Of a stretch of 64,000 nt of DNA, positions 36,979-45,810 are shown in pieces (the stretch's first letter is position 1; each line of letters begins with the position of its first letter). Position numbers and translations under genes: made by a program. Source of the stretch: an uncultured Lachnospiraceae bacterium (lineage in GTDB: Bacteria; Bacillota; Clostridia; Lachnospirales; Lachnospiraceae); assembly GCA_951802115.1 (NCBI GenBank), contig CATOPL010000003.1, positions 62,001-126,000 on the forward strand, written 5' to 3'. The notes under the pieces are model-generated. The model saw nothing but the letters and a program-made list of their open reading frames with translations, was not told the DNA's origin and made no database searches.

Positions 36979-38331
36979 CTACTTTTTCTGCTTCACAATC
37001 TCAAACTCATCCGTAATTTCCCATGTTTCCGCATTCTGTGTACAGATCTTCAGACTTTCCGGCGTAACCTGTACATCGGTCACCTCCGGCGTATCCCTTT
37101 TTTTTGACACAGCCGCTTCTGCCTGGTCCGTCGGCCGGCGGTACAGACTTCCGCTGGAAGAACTCAAGGTCAAATACATGGTTCCATCCGGATCAACAGC
37201 CGGACTGTCATATTCCTGAAAGCTTCCGTCCTCCTGGATAAAATGCGTCCGCACATACGCATGGTCATGCCCGCATATCACCAGGTCAATATCATACTGA
37301 CTGGTAAACGCAAGGAAATACGGCCGGATATTCTGCGCGTTTTCAAGATAACTCTCATATCCATTATACGGAGAAAAATGAGAAAATACAATTCTCCATA
37401 TCGCGTCCGGATTGGCCTCCACGGCTGAGGCGATAAATGCTTCGTGTTCACCCCATTTCGCACTGTCCATCGTATCCAGCACCATGAACAGCGCGCAGCC
37501 TCTTTTAAACCAGTAATCCCCGTCTCCGTCATCGTCACAAGTTCCCAGCGACGACTGATTCGGAAGTGTAAAATGTTCAGAATACTGCGGTCCGCCCACA
37601 TCATGATTTCCTTTTACCGGAGCCAGCGAAAGACTGTAGAGCACTCCCTGATTCAAAAAGGCGCCGTACTGCTCTCCATCATCAAAATCATTCACCTGAT
37701 CGCCCAGAGAAACAAGGAAGCTGGTATCCGGAAAATGATATTTCACCTTATTCAGGAGTCTGTGCCAGTTGTTTTTCTGTTTATCCACTTCTTCTACCGG
37801 TTTCCCGATCTGCGCATCTCCCACAGCCGTAAATCGGAAATGATCCGAAAAAGCAGGCGTTGTATAAGCATAGACCGGAGACAGCATTTCGCTGCTTCCC
37901 ACCTGATACTGGTAATCCGTCTCCGGGGACAACCCTGCAACCGTCGCGCGGTTGATATAATAGCCGGACGTAACCTCAGAAGGCTCTGCAGATGCACTGT
38001 ATATCTGTGCATTCTCAAAATCCGGGTCGTCTGCCGTTGTCCAGAGAACCTGTCCCGCCTCTTCGGACGGCGAATACCAGGTCAGATTCACCTCTTCTTC
38101 CGTACGGCCGACCGTGACAGACAGATAGCGAACCGGCGTTGTTGTGATCATGGGAACCGAATACTCCGGCGCCGTTCCCCAGTTCTCCTCTCCGGGAGCA
38201 GGCGGCTCCTCCGGCTTTTCTTCTTCTGTCAGAGCTTCCCCAACCTCTTCTTCCCGATGTTCTTCCTTCGAACAGCCCGAAAGCAGTACTGCCGCCAGCA
38301 GAATGTACAATAACCGCAGATATTTTTTCAT
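36979..38331 (-). CDS. Purple acid phosphatase-like lipoprotein
   Basis: A 450-residue exported lipoprotein (LLAAVLLSGCSKEE, lipid Cys about 19). A Glu/Pro-rich linker leads to a fibronectin-like N-terminal domain (RYLSVTVGRTEEEVNLTW to about 150) and a metallophosphatase domain with all metal motifs: GDAQIG, GDQVNDFDD, KGNHDVGG and ICGHDHAYVRTH. This is the purple acid phosphatase layout. It could hydrolyse phosphate esters or polyphosphate at the surface. The second ATG behind AAGGAGATATGACG is chosen on spacing. It is followed by the CotH gene. Confidence 0.9.
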   Translation of the reverse strand: MKKYLRLLYILLAAVLLSGCSKEEHREEEVGEALTEEEKPEEPPAPGEENWGTAPEYSVPMITTTPVRYLSVTVGRTEEEVNLTWYSPSEEAGQVLWTTADDPDFENAQIYSASAEPSEVTSGYYINRATVAGLSPETDYQYQVGSSEMLSPVYAYTTPAFSDHFRFTAVGDAQIGKPVEEVDKQKNNWHRLLNKVKYHFPDTSFLVSLGDQVNDFDDGEQYGAFLNQGVLYSLSLAPVKGNHDVGGPQYSEHFTLPNQSSLGTCDDDGDGDYWFKRGCALFMVLDTMDSAKWGEHEAFIASAVEANPDAIWRIVFSHFSPYNGYESYLENAQNIRPYFLAFTSQYDIDLVICGHDHAYVRTHFIQEDGSFQEYDSPAVDPDGTMYLTLSSSSGSLYRRPTDQAEAAVSKKRDTPEVTDVQVTPESLKICTQNAETWEITDEFEIVKQKK

Positions 38332-38343
38332 CGTCATATCTCC

Positions 38344-38733
38344 TTAATTCTTCTTCTCTATAAATATCTTCCGACTGACAAAATTATAAACCATGACCAC
38401 TGCAGTAGCGCCGATCTTGGAAATCATATAATGAATTCCCAGCGTTTCCACCGTAAACCACATACACAGTTCATTGATTCCAAGTCCTATGACGCTTAAA
38501 ACAACAAAGACAATAAATTCACCGACTTTGTTTTTATTTTTATCCGTTTCAAATACAAAAGTCACGCTCAGGATATAGTTGACCACCACAGACACGGTAA
38601 AAGAAATTCCGCTGGACAGCAGATAATCGACGCCAAACCGTTCTGTCAAAAGGACCATGATCCCATAATCAATAAAAAAACACAAAAATCCTACAAATCC
38701 GAACTTCACAATCTGTTCTATCAGTTTCTTCAT
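38344..38733 (-). CDS. GtrA-like membrane protein
   Basis: A 129-residue protein with four transmembrane helices, starting KKLIEQIVKFGFVGFLCFFIDY, the GtrA signature. GtrA proteins are proposed to move lipid-linked sugars (for example bactoprenol-glucose) across the membrane for later transfer by multi-helix glycosyltransferases. The start at 38733 follows GGGAG at 8 nt and lies 2 nt after the SGNH hydrolase stop. A possible client is the ArnT/PMT-like transferase at 49454. Confidence 0.87.
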   Translation of the reverse strand: MKKLIEQIVKFGFVGFLCFFIDYGIMVLLTERFGVDYLLSSGISFTVSVVVNYILSVTFVFETDKNKNKVGEFIVFVVLSVIGLGINELCMWFTVETLGIHYMISKIGATAVVMVYNFVSRKIFIEKKN

Positions 38734-38735
38734 CT

Positions 38736-39956
38736 CTACTGCTCCCATTTAGCTTTTGTTCCACAGATCACACTGTACAGACAATCCGCAATCTGCCGGT
38801 ATCCGGCACGTCCCGGATGCACCGCGTTTGTCGGTACTTCCATCATTTCTTTCGAATGAGGACTCAGAGGAACCGTCTGCGTATCAAAATTATTGGCACT
38901 GTCATGGCACATCCCCGCCGGAACAAAGAAAAGATTCTTTTCTTCTTTCAGCTCTTCTTCCAGATACATCATCAGATCAAATATTTTACGGTCCTCCTCC
39001 AGTTTATAGCGGTCCCCGTAAAGCGCATATCCGTCCTGATTGCTCCAAGAGCCGATTCCGTCCTGATTGGCAGGATACAGCGTATGGACCAGATATACAG
39101 GAAGTTCCGGATCCGTTTCATGAATGTTTTCCACGATGCGGACAATATTATTTCCGTTTTCCACCGGATCTTCTGCAAGACCGTTTGTACCAAGAAACAC
39201 TTCTGCAGCATCAGGCTCAAAGCCTGTCGTTTCTTTATAATATCCCCAGTCAAACTCCTCTGTTTCTTCATTGAAAAACGGATGGACTTCTTCCTCAGGT
39301 TCCTCCATGGTATAACCGGTCCTGGACAGATAATCCGCCGCTGAAAATCCTCTTCTGGCCTCCGTCAGCGATCCGCCCACTCCTCTGGTTCCCATATAAA
39401 CGATCTGATTATCTGTCAGTTCATTCAGACGCTCATAGGTTGCCGTATCACAGGAAAGACTGTCTCCGATAACCAGCAGAGAAAAACTGTCCTTCACTGC
39501 AGGGACAATCTTAAGTTCGGAAGATGCCGTTGCCACCTGTGCACCATTATCGTCAAAAATAGTAAAAATCAGCGGATAACTTCCTGTCAGTTCTTCTGTC
39601 CCGGTGATCGAAAATTTGCGGTACATATTTTTCCCCACCGCGCAGGTCCATTTTACATTATAGCTTCCGATGCGCTCTCCCAGAGAGGAAATCTGGCTGT
39701 TATACAATTCCAGCGTCACACCCGAAGCCACGTATATCTCTTCCGGCAGAAACAACTGTACATTGCTGAACAGTCCCTCATCATTTTGGACTACACCTTT
39801 TGCCTCCAGTTGCTCCTCCAGCACATTTACCTCATATTCCCTGGCCGCCTCATGAATCACCAGTACGGTTCCCAGAAAGAAGCAGCAGATCGTCAATGCC
39901 AGAATTGTACTTCTGTATGCATTTCGTATCACCTTTTCCCGTTCAATTCTCTTCAT
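38736..39956 (-). CDS. Membrane-anchored SGNH/GDSL hydrolase
   Basis: A 406-residue protein with one N-terminal helix (about 13-35), an Ig-like or linker region to about 150, and an extracellular SGNH esterase domain: the nucleophile block LLVIGDSLSCD, a GTRGVGGS oxyanion block, FLGTNGLAED and the Asp-His block NAVHPGRAGYRQIAD. Such enzymes add or remove acetyl groups on surface glycans or teichoic acids. It is the first gene of a run that includes GtrA, the phosphatase, CotH and VTC genes, behind a good promoter 100 nt upstream. Confidence 0.88.
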   Translation of the reverse strand: MKRIEREKVIRNAYRSTILALTICCFFLGTVLVIHEAAREYEVNVLEEQLEAKGVVQNDEGLFSNVQLFLPEEIYVASGVTLELYNSQISSLGERIGSYNVKWTCAVGKNMYRKFSITGTEELTGSYPLIFTIFDDNGAQVATASSELKIVPAVKDSFSLLVIGDSLSCDTATYERLNELTDNQIVYMGTRGVGGSLTEARRGFSAADYLSRTGYTMEEPEEEVHPFFNEETEEFDWGYYKETTGFEPDAAEVFLGTNGLAEDPVENGNNIVRIVENIHETDPELPVYLVHTLYPANQDGIGSWSNQDGYALYGDRYKLEEDRKIFDLMMYLEEELKEEKNLFFVPAGMCHDSANNFDTQTVPLSPHSKEMMEVPTNAVHPGRAGYRQIADCLYSVICGTKAKWEQ

Positions 39957-40056
39957 GGCTCTCCTCTAACTCTGACTGTTTTTCTTGCCTGCGCAGCGCG
40001 GACCGGAATTACATAACCGATATACAGCCTGTCCATGGCGGGCGTCCGAATCGGAC

Positions 40057-40086
40057 ATTATATCTGCCATAATCTATTCGTGTTAA
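40057..40086 (-). promoter_or_regulatory. Promoter before the SGNH hydrolase gene
   Basis: TTAACA (40081-40086) and a perfect TATAAT (40057-40062) lie 18 nt apart on the minus strand in the 151-nt gap after the glycosyltransferase stop. It would give the SGNH-to-DUF4956 genes independent expression. Confidence 0.6.
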
Positions 40087-40107
40087 AATGCCGCACCATT
40101 AAACCTC

Positions 40108-42000
40108 TTAAAACCGAAGGGTAAAATCCGAATAATCCAGTGAAAAATTGGGGTTATAATACGGATCCCCCGCGTCAAGCGCAGACTTCCACTTTTCCCG
40201 GAAACGGGCGCATTCGTTTTCATAGCGTCTTAGCTTCTCCCCTTCTTCCAGACCTCTGGTCTTTGACTCGTAGTGATACAGCTCCGCAAAAGGCGTAAAA
40301 ATGTTCAGATATCCTTTTTCTCTGATCTTCAGGCAAAAATCCACATCGTTCAGAGATATGGTAAAGCTTTCATCCAGTCCGCCCACTTCTTCATATATGC
40401 TCCGCTTCACCAGCAGACATGCCGCCGTCACCGCCGTCACATCCTGCGCATAGCAAAGCCGTCCCATATAACCCAGATGTTCTTTCGGCATTTTATAATG
40501 AGTATGACCGGCCGAACGATGCGCGCCCAGGCCAATGACTACTCCCGCATGCTGGATAGTGCGGTCCGCATAATAGAGTTTCGCTCCCACAGCTCCCACG
40601 TCTTTCCTCTGCGCGTACATCAGAAGCTGTTCGATCCAGTCCGGCGTAATCACTTCTGTATCGTTATTCAGAAACAGAAGGTAATCTCCTCTTGTATAGC
40701 CCACGCCAAAATTGTTGATCCGGGAATAATTAAATTCTCCCTCATATGTCACTACCTGCACACGGCTCTGCTCTTTCAGCTCTTCATAATAGTCCCGGAT
40801 GCTCCGTTCCCGGCTGTTGTTCTCTACCACAATGATCTCCAGCTGCTTCCAGGTAGACCTTTCCAGAATGGAACTGATACACCGCCTCAGCTCGTCCACA
40901 TGATCTTTGTTCGGAATCACGATACTGACAAGGGGCTGCCCGTTTATGGGATACTTAACCTGAAAAATAGTAGGAAAAGCACGCGTACTTTCCACCTCCA
41001 CCTCAACGCCGTAATAATCTCTCATATGATCATGAACCGCGCGTTTCGCCGCGTCAATCGCATAAGTCTTGGCATTGATATCCGCCGCCACCGAAGCCGG
41101 ATGTGACCGCCAATAATAAAGAATCTTCGGTATATGCTGTACATTTTCTGCTTCTTCCGTCAGACGGAGGATCATATCATGATCCTGGCTGCCGTCATAT
41201 TCCGGACGGAACAGTCCGGTTTTCTCAAGAAGCTTCGCATCAAACATGGAGAAATGGCAGATATAATTGTTGGCGCGCAGATTATCCGGAGAATAATCCG
41301 GTTTAAAATGCAGTACAATCAGATCGTCCAGATTCGGAGACGTAAAGGTCGCTTCATCTGTATAAACATAATCTGCGCCTTTTTCGCAGACCGCCTTCAC
41401 ACACTCATACAAAAGGCTTGGATGCATCACATCATCATGATCGAAAAGACCGATAAAGTCACCGGTCGCCATAGAAAAACATACGTTGGTATTTCCGGAT
41501 ATGCCAAGATTTTTCTCTATCTTCTGATAGCGGATTCTCTGATCCTCATTTTGATACTGTGCACATACCCTGCCCACATCTGCATGCTTTTCATCACTTC
41601 CGTCCGCCAGACATAATTCCCAGTTCTGATACGTCTGATTTCTTACAGAATCGATCATCTCCCTCAGAAATTTTTCCGGCGTATTATAAAGCGGCACCAG
41701 GATACTGATTCTGAGCTTACGGGAAAATGCGGTCTCTTCCTCGACTTTCCTCCTTGCCTCGTCCGGAAAGCTTTTCGTGCCGAAATCCACCCTCCTGGAA
41801 GCCTCGCCGCGTTTCTGCTTCCAGCGTCTGTACATGCCCCGCAGACCGCCGTAATGAATGTAGGCGTTTCGAATACGGAGGAAAAAATGAACAACAATGC
41901 GCAAGGGCTTGCTGACTTTCCAGTACCAGGTATCGCGCACACCGTCAAATCTTTTGTCTCTGTGAGCAGGCAGATCCGCCTGCGTATGTTCTCTGCTCAT
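40108..42000 (-). CDS. Two-domain family 2 glycosyltransferase
   Basis: A 630-residue enzyme with two intact GT-A domains. Domain one has ISILVPLYNTPEKFLREMI, LFDHDDVM and YDGSQDHDMILR; domain two has VSIVIPNKDHVDELRRC, FLNNDTEVI and SLNDVDFCLKIREKGY. Bifunctional two-domain enzymes of this kind build disaccharide repeats in rhamnan-type polymers. It is 36 nt downstream of the methyltransferase-kinase gene. The basic N-terminal part may help membrane association. Donor sugars are unknown; dTDP-rhamnose is a candidate. Confidence 0.9.
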   Translation of the reverse strand: MSREHTQADLPAHRDKRFDGVRDTWYWKVSKPLRIVVHFFLRIRNAYIHYGGLRGMYRRWKQKRGEASRRVDFGTKSFPDEARRKVEEETAFSRKLRISILVPLYNTPEKFLREMIDSVRNQTYQNWELCLADGSDEKHADVGRVCAQYQNEDQRIRYQKIEKNLGISGNTNVCFSMATGDFIGLFDHDDVMHPSLLYECVKAVCEKGADYVYTDEATFTSPNLDDLIVLHFKPDYSPDNLRANNYICHFSMFDAKLLEKTGLFRPEYDGSQDHDMILRLTEEAENVQHIPKILYYWRSHPASVAADINAKTYAIDAAKRAVHDHMRDYYGVEVEVESTRAFPTIFQVKYPINGQPLVSIVIPNKDHVDELRRCISSILERSTWKQLEIIVVENNSRERSIRDYYEELKEQSRVQVVTYEGEFNYSRINNFGVGYTRGDYLLFLNNDTEVITPDWIEQLLMYAQRKDVGAVGAKLYYADRTIQHAGVVIGLGAHRSAGHTHYKMPKEHLGYMGRLCYAQDVTAVTAACLLVKRSIYEEVGGLDESFTISLNDVDFCLKIREKGYLNIFTPFAELYHYESKTRGLEEGEKLRRYENECARFREKWKSALDAGDPYYNPNFSLDYSDFTLRF

Positions 42001-42036
42001 AATATAGTCCTTCTATCTGTTTACCCGCTCCGTTTG

Positions 42037-44217
42037 TTATGGGGTCTTTGATTTTTTAAACCGGTTTCTCATTTTTTTCAACAGGCGAAACGGCGCACTT
42101 GTATAAATTCTCTCTGCTGTTCTCACACGATTCAGAAGGTTCATACAGGCATAGGCCGTATCCGGATACAGCTCTTCAATCGTCAGTTCCGCATACAGAC
42201 GATGGGTTCCCGCTGTCAGCTCCGGAATCAGAATCTGCGGGTCCGTGGTCGTATACAGAATCCCCTGTTCTTCGAGTTCTCTTCCGTTATGAAAAAAAGT
42301 GAGCGGATACGTGCCGCCTAGCTCTCCCAGCAAACGCTTTATTTTGACAAGACAGGTCGTCTCCGCAGGATCCAGGCGCAGCGCACGCACCCTTTCCGGA
42401 AGTATCAGCTCCAGGTGAACGATTCCATGTTTATCCGGCTCTGCCGTCATCCAGCTGCTTTCAGCCTCTGAAAATCCCCCGCCTGTATCTGTATAGATCT
42501 GAATTCTGTGCTTCCGGGAGGTATTTATCATTTCCTCCAGTGTTATGGTACGGCCTGCTGTAGCCAGATATCTGGCGCCGATCGTCACAGTTCCGTCCAG
42601 AAGCCAGAGCTGGAAACAGCGCTCCATCTCTGTAAATAAAACTTCTTCCTCCGCTGTGATACCCAGCTGAGCCATCAGCCCCAGATGAGAAAGCTCTTCT
42701 CTGCTGTTTAAATAAAGCGACACGGCTCTCCATAAGAGATATTCCACCGGAACCTGTACCGGAAACGTCCACTCATAGTCGATAATCTGCAGGCCGTCCT
42801 CTGTTTCCATCAGGTTGCCAAAGATCCAGTCCAGATTATTGACATCCGCCCCTTCATATGCTCTGACAAACGACGGATTGCCGAACATGTCTGTAAACTG
42901 CCCTTTTTTCTCAAAAACTTTCAGCTCCGGCTTCAGAGTATCTCTCAGAAGCGCCTTGAAGCGGAAAAGTTCCGACGCAAGCCCCGCATAGTCTCTGCGG
43001 CGACGCAGTTCATCCAGGTGTTCTTCAAAAGTCCTTCCGCTCAGGTATTCGAAACAGGCCGTGTTTTTTCTCAATTCACATCGATTAGCACTAATATGGT
43101 TCTTTTTATACCATTTGTCAAGCACTTCTTCCCAGTGCTTCATACCCCTGACGTGCTCCTTTGCCGCCTCCGACAGAGGAATCTTGCACACTTCAAAACC
43201 GTCTGCTTTTTTAACAATATCTGTACGAATCATAAAACGTTCCGACCGGTCGTTGGAATACTTCGTATAAATGGTGTGCTCCTCTGCCTGAGGACCCGTC
43301 ACACACAGATAGGCATTGGCAAATTCCGGAAACCTTCCGTCTTCAATCAGTGAGTCGTATACCTTTTCTTCCTGAAACAAAAGCAGTCTTTCGCCTTCAA
43401 AATTTCTGAGATTCTGACAGAGCTCCCCCTGCTTTGGAAGCCACTCCTCCGAATAAACAGCCGTCGGAAACCACCTCTCAGGATAAGGATAGTAAAACAG
43501 AACTTCCCCGCAGCCGCTCTTTTGAAGAATCTGTTCCAGTTCTCTTTGGGACAATAAAGTTCCCCGTCCCTCCAGACTGTCAAAATACCCGCCTGTATGC
43601 GGTTCCATAGCCCCCGCCCAGTATTTCAGACCAAACCGGTTATCTGCCGCCAGTACCATATGTCCCCCTGGTTTCAGATATCTTTTCAGCCGTCTGATCG
43701 CTTCTGTCTGCGGATGCTCTCCCGGAAAATATTTTGCTGCCTGCTGCAAAAGTCCGACTGCCATGATCCAGTCAAAACCCGTTTCTTCTGATTCCGCCGC
43801 CAGCTGTTCCAGGTTCTTCCACGGATTGCCCGCACAGACAACCAGATTGTCCGCAGTCTCATATCGTTTTGCCAGAATCCGGCTGCGGCTTAAGCTGTCC
43901 TCCAGACAGATTACTTTCCCGGCTTTTTTCACATACCCTCCGGTAAGCTGCCCGGTATCCGCGCCCAGTTCCAGCACAGTGTCCGACGGCCCTACCGGCA
44001 GCCACTCTGTCAGATTCCCCCGCAGATGAGACAGATGGTACAGCACCGGCCAGGAGTTCTCTGCTCCCCGGCGGCAGTCGTATCCCGACTCCACCAGTTC
44101 GCGGATCATCTCATCCTCCGGGCGGACCGGTTCTGTTTTCAGAATGTCTTTATCCATGTACCGGACCGTCACATTCCCATACTGCTCTTCCTGCCATGCT
44201 TCATTCATCGTGCTCAT
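42037..44217 (-). CDS. Methyltransferase-kinase fusion (WbdD-like)
   Basis: A 726-residue fusion. Residues about 50-270 are a class I SAM methyltransferase: VLELGADTGQLTG (81-93), an acidic EDSL after strand two, WIMAVGLLQQAAKYF and LKPGGHMVLAADNRFG. Residues about 315-560 look like a small-molecule or protein kinase fold: K345 in VCKIPL, a catalytic loop NLDWIFGN (D463, N468) and IIDYEWTF (D480). A 170-residue beta-rich or coiled C-terminal part ends in a basic tail (LLKKMRNRFKKSK). E. coli O9a WbdD has the same methyltransferase-then-kinase order and caps O-antigen. The gene follows the Wzt-like ATPase by 13 nt. Chain capping is inference. Confidence 0.82.
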   Translation of the reverse strand: MSTMNEAWQEEQYGNVTVRYMDKDILKTEPVRPEDEMIRELVESGYDCRRGAENSWPVLYHLSHLRGNLTEWLPVGPSDTVLELGADTGQLTGGYVKKAGKVICLEDSLSRSRILAKRYETADNLVVCAGNPWKNLEQLAAESEETGFDWIMAVGLLQQAAKYFPGEHPQTEAIRRLKRYLKPGGHMVLAADNRFGLKYWAGAMEPHTGGYFDSLEGRGTLLSQRELEQILQKSGCGEVLFYYPYPERWFPTAVYSEEWLPKQGELCQNLRNFEGERLLLFQEEKVYDSLIEDGRFPEFANAYLCVTGPQAEEHTIYTKYSNDRSERFMIRTDIVKKADGFEVCKIPLSEAAKEHVRGMKHWEEVLDKWYKKNHISANRCELRKNTACFEYLSGRTFEEHLDELRRRRDYAGLASELFRFKALLRDTLKPELKVFEKKGQFTDMFGNPSFVRAYEGADVNNLDWIFGNLMETEDGLQIIDYEWTFPVQVPVEYLLWRAVSLYLNSREELSHLGLMAQLGITAEEEVLFTEMERCFQLWLLDGTVTIGARYLATAGRTITLEEMINTSRKHRIQIYTDTGGGFSEAESSWMTAEPDKHGIVHLELILPERVRALRLDPAETTCLVKIKRLLGELGGTYPLTFFHNGRELEEQGILYTTTDPQILIPELTAGTHRLYAELTIEELYPDTAYACMNLLNRVRTAERIYTSAPFRLLKKMRNRFKKSKTP

Positions 44218-44230
44218 ATTATCCGGCTCC

Positions 44231-45517
44231 TCATTCCTGGCCCTTTTCTACAGTGATCACTGTATTCATATCATAAAACCCTACCGTATCTTTATCGGAC
44301 AATACCGTCATTCCTACCAGATCATAAAGTCTGTGATACACTTTGAACTCGTCCCCCACATATCCGGTACATCCCAGAGAAATCAGATAGTCTCCGCCCT
44401 GCAGATCAATGCGCTGCGTGTAAGTAATAATTCTTGTCTCCCCCGCCTCCACCGTTCCGGTTTCCACCCGCTCAAACATACTGTTGGTACCGGTAATATC
44501 GGTTCCCTGTTTATTCCGTATGGTAATTGTGAAGATGGGATTTTTTACCTGACTGTGAAAAAAGATTCTGGCTTTCACCTGGCAGGTAGACCCTTTCTCA
44601 ATAATACTGGAAAACTGCCCGTATTGGTCCACAATCCCAAAGTCCACAATCTCCGCCTGCTTTTCACCATAGTCCAGAATTGTCGGATTCACTTCAAAAT
44701 GATCTTTCCACGCCCTGCCGTCCTCTGTATGTCTGTCAATTCCGCTTTTTCCGCTCACATCTTCCAGCGTTTCTTCATCCAGCTGATGGACAAGCAGCTT
44801 CTTGTACATATTGACCATATCTCTGGCAGACCCCTCCGCCAGCTTTACTCCTTTGTTCAGCAAAATTACCCGGTCGCAGTACTTGGCAATACTGGTCAGA
44901 TCATGGCTGACAAACAAAATCGTCTTCCCCTGCTTTTTAAATTCTTCAAATTTATGGTAGCATTTTGCCTGAAAAAACACGTCGCCGACTGACAGCGCTT
45001 CATCCACAATCAGAATCTCCGGATCAATATTGATCGCCACGGCAAAAGCCAGCCGCACAAACATGCCGCTGGAATAAGTCTTTACCGGCTGATGAACAAA
45101 CTCCCCGATATCCGCAAAATCCAGAATATCCTGAAGCCGCTCATTGATCTCCTGCTCCGAAAATCCCAGCATGGTACCGTTCAGATACACATTTTCCAGG
45201 CCGGTATACTCCATATTAAATCCCGCTCCCAGTTCCAGAAGCGCTGAAATTCTGCCCTCAATCTCCATCCTGCCATCGGTCGCATTCAGGACTCCGGTAA
45301 TGATTTTCAGAATCGTCGATTTTCCGGAACCATTGACTCCGATGATTCCCACCGTCTCTCCCTGATGAATCGTCATGCTCACATCTTTCAGAGCATAGTG
45401 CTCGCTGTAGCACTTTTTCTTTGTCAGACCCAGAGAGTCTTTCAGCCGATCCCGGTTCCGGTTATACAATTTATAAACCTTTGTAATATGCTCCAGCCTG
45501 ATCGCTATCTTGTCCAT
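44231..45517 (-). CDS. wzt: Polysaccharide ABC exporter ATPase with Wzt-type C-terminal domain
   Basis: A 428-residue ATPase. The nucleotide domain carries Walker A GVNGSGKST (60-68), signature YSSGMFVRLAFA and Walker B ILIVDEALSVGD. Residues about 270-428 form an extra beta-sandwich like the Wzt C-terminal domain (IVDFGIVDQYGQFS, GGDYLISLGCTG, VGFYDMNTVITVE), which in Gram-negatives binds the capped non-reducing end of O-antigen. It works with the permease at 45811-46626. Two tandem 128-bp repeats separate the two genes. The adjacent methyltransferase-kinase supports chain-end recognition. Confidence 0.9.
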   Translation of the reverse strand: MDKIAIRLEHITKVYKLYNRNRDRLKDSLGLTKKKCYSEHYALKDVSMTIHQGETVGIIGVNGSGKSTILKIITGVLNATDGRMEIEGRISALLELGAGFNMEYTGLENVYLNGTMLGFSEQEINERLQDILDFADIGEFVHQPVKTYSSGMFVRLAFAVAINIDPEILIVDEALSVGDVFFQAKCYHKFEEFKKQGKTILFVSHDLTSIAKYCDRVILLNKGVKLAEGSARDMVNMYKKLLVHQLDEETLEDVSGKSGIDRHTEDGRAWKDHFEVNPTILDYGEKQAEIVDFGIVDQYGQFSSIIEKGSTCQVKARIFFHSQVKNPIFTITIRNKQGTDITGTNSMFERVETGTVEAGETRIITYTQRIDLQGGDYLISLGCTGYVGDEFKVYHRLYDLVGMTVLSDKDTVGFYDMNTVITVEKGQE

Positions 45518-45540
45518 AGATACCTCTTATCATAATTCAT

Positions 45541-45796
45541 TGCTTTTGCACTCCCATTTTCGCAGTGCAGCTCTCCTTCGCTTCGCTCCGGCTCGCTCGC
45601 GGGCTGACGCCCTATAAAACCTGACAGACTCATCCGCTTTTCCGCTCGCGCATGCGGCTGACTCTGACTGCTTTTACACTCCCATTTTCGCAGTGCAGCT
45701 CTCCTTCGCTTCGCTCCGGCTCGCTCGCGGGCTGACGCCCTATAAAACCTGACAGACTCATCCGCTTTTCCGCTCGCGCATGCGGCTGACTCTGTC
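45541..45796 (-). repeat. Tandem duplication, two 128-bp copies
   Basis: Copies 45541-45668 and 45669-45796 are almost identical (one clear mismatch near the start, two bases at the end). Each contains nested hairpins (GCACT/AGTGC, GGGC/GCCC). At the distal end AAAACCTGACAGA (45744-45756) pairs with TCTGTCAGGTTTT (45791-45803). The unit sits in the gap between the permease and ATPase genes and is non-coding. Confidence 0.8.
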
Positions 45797-45810
45797 AGGT
45801 TTTGCACTGC

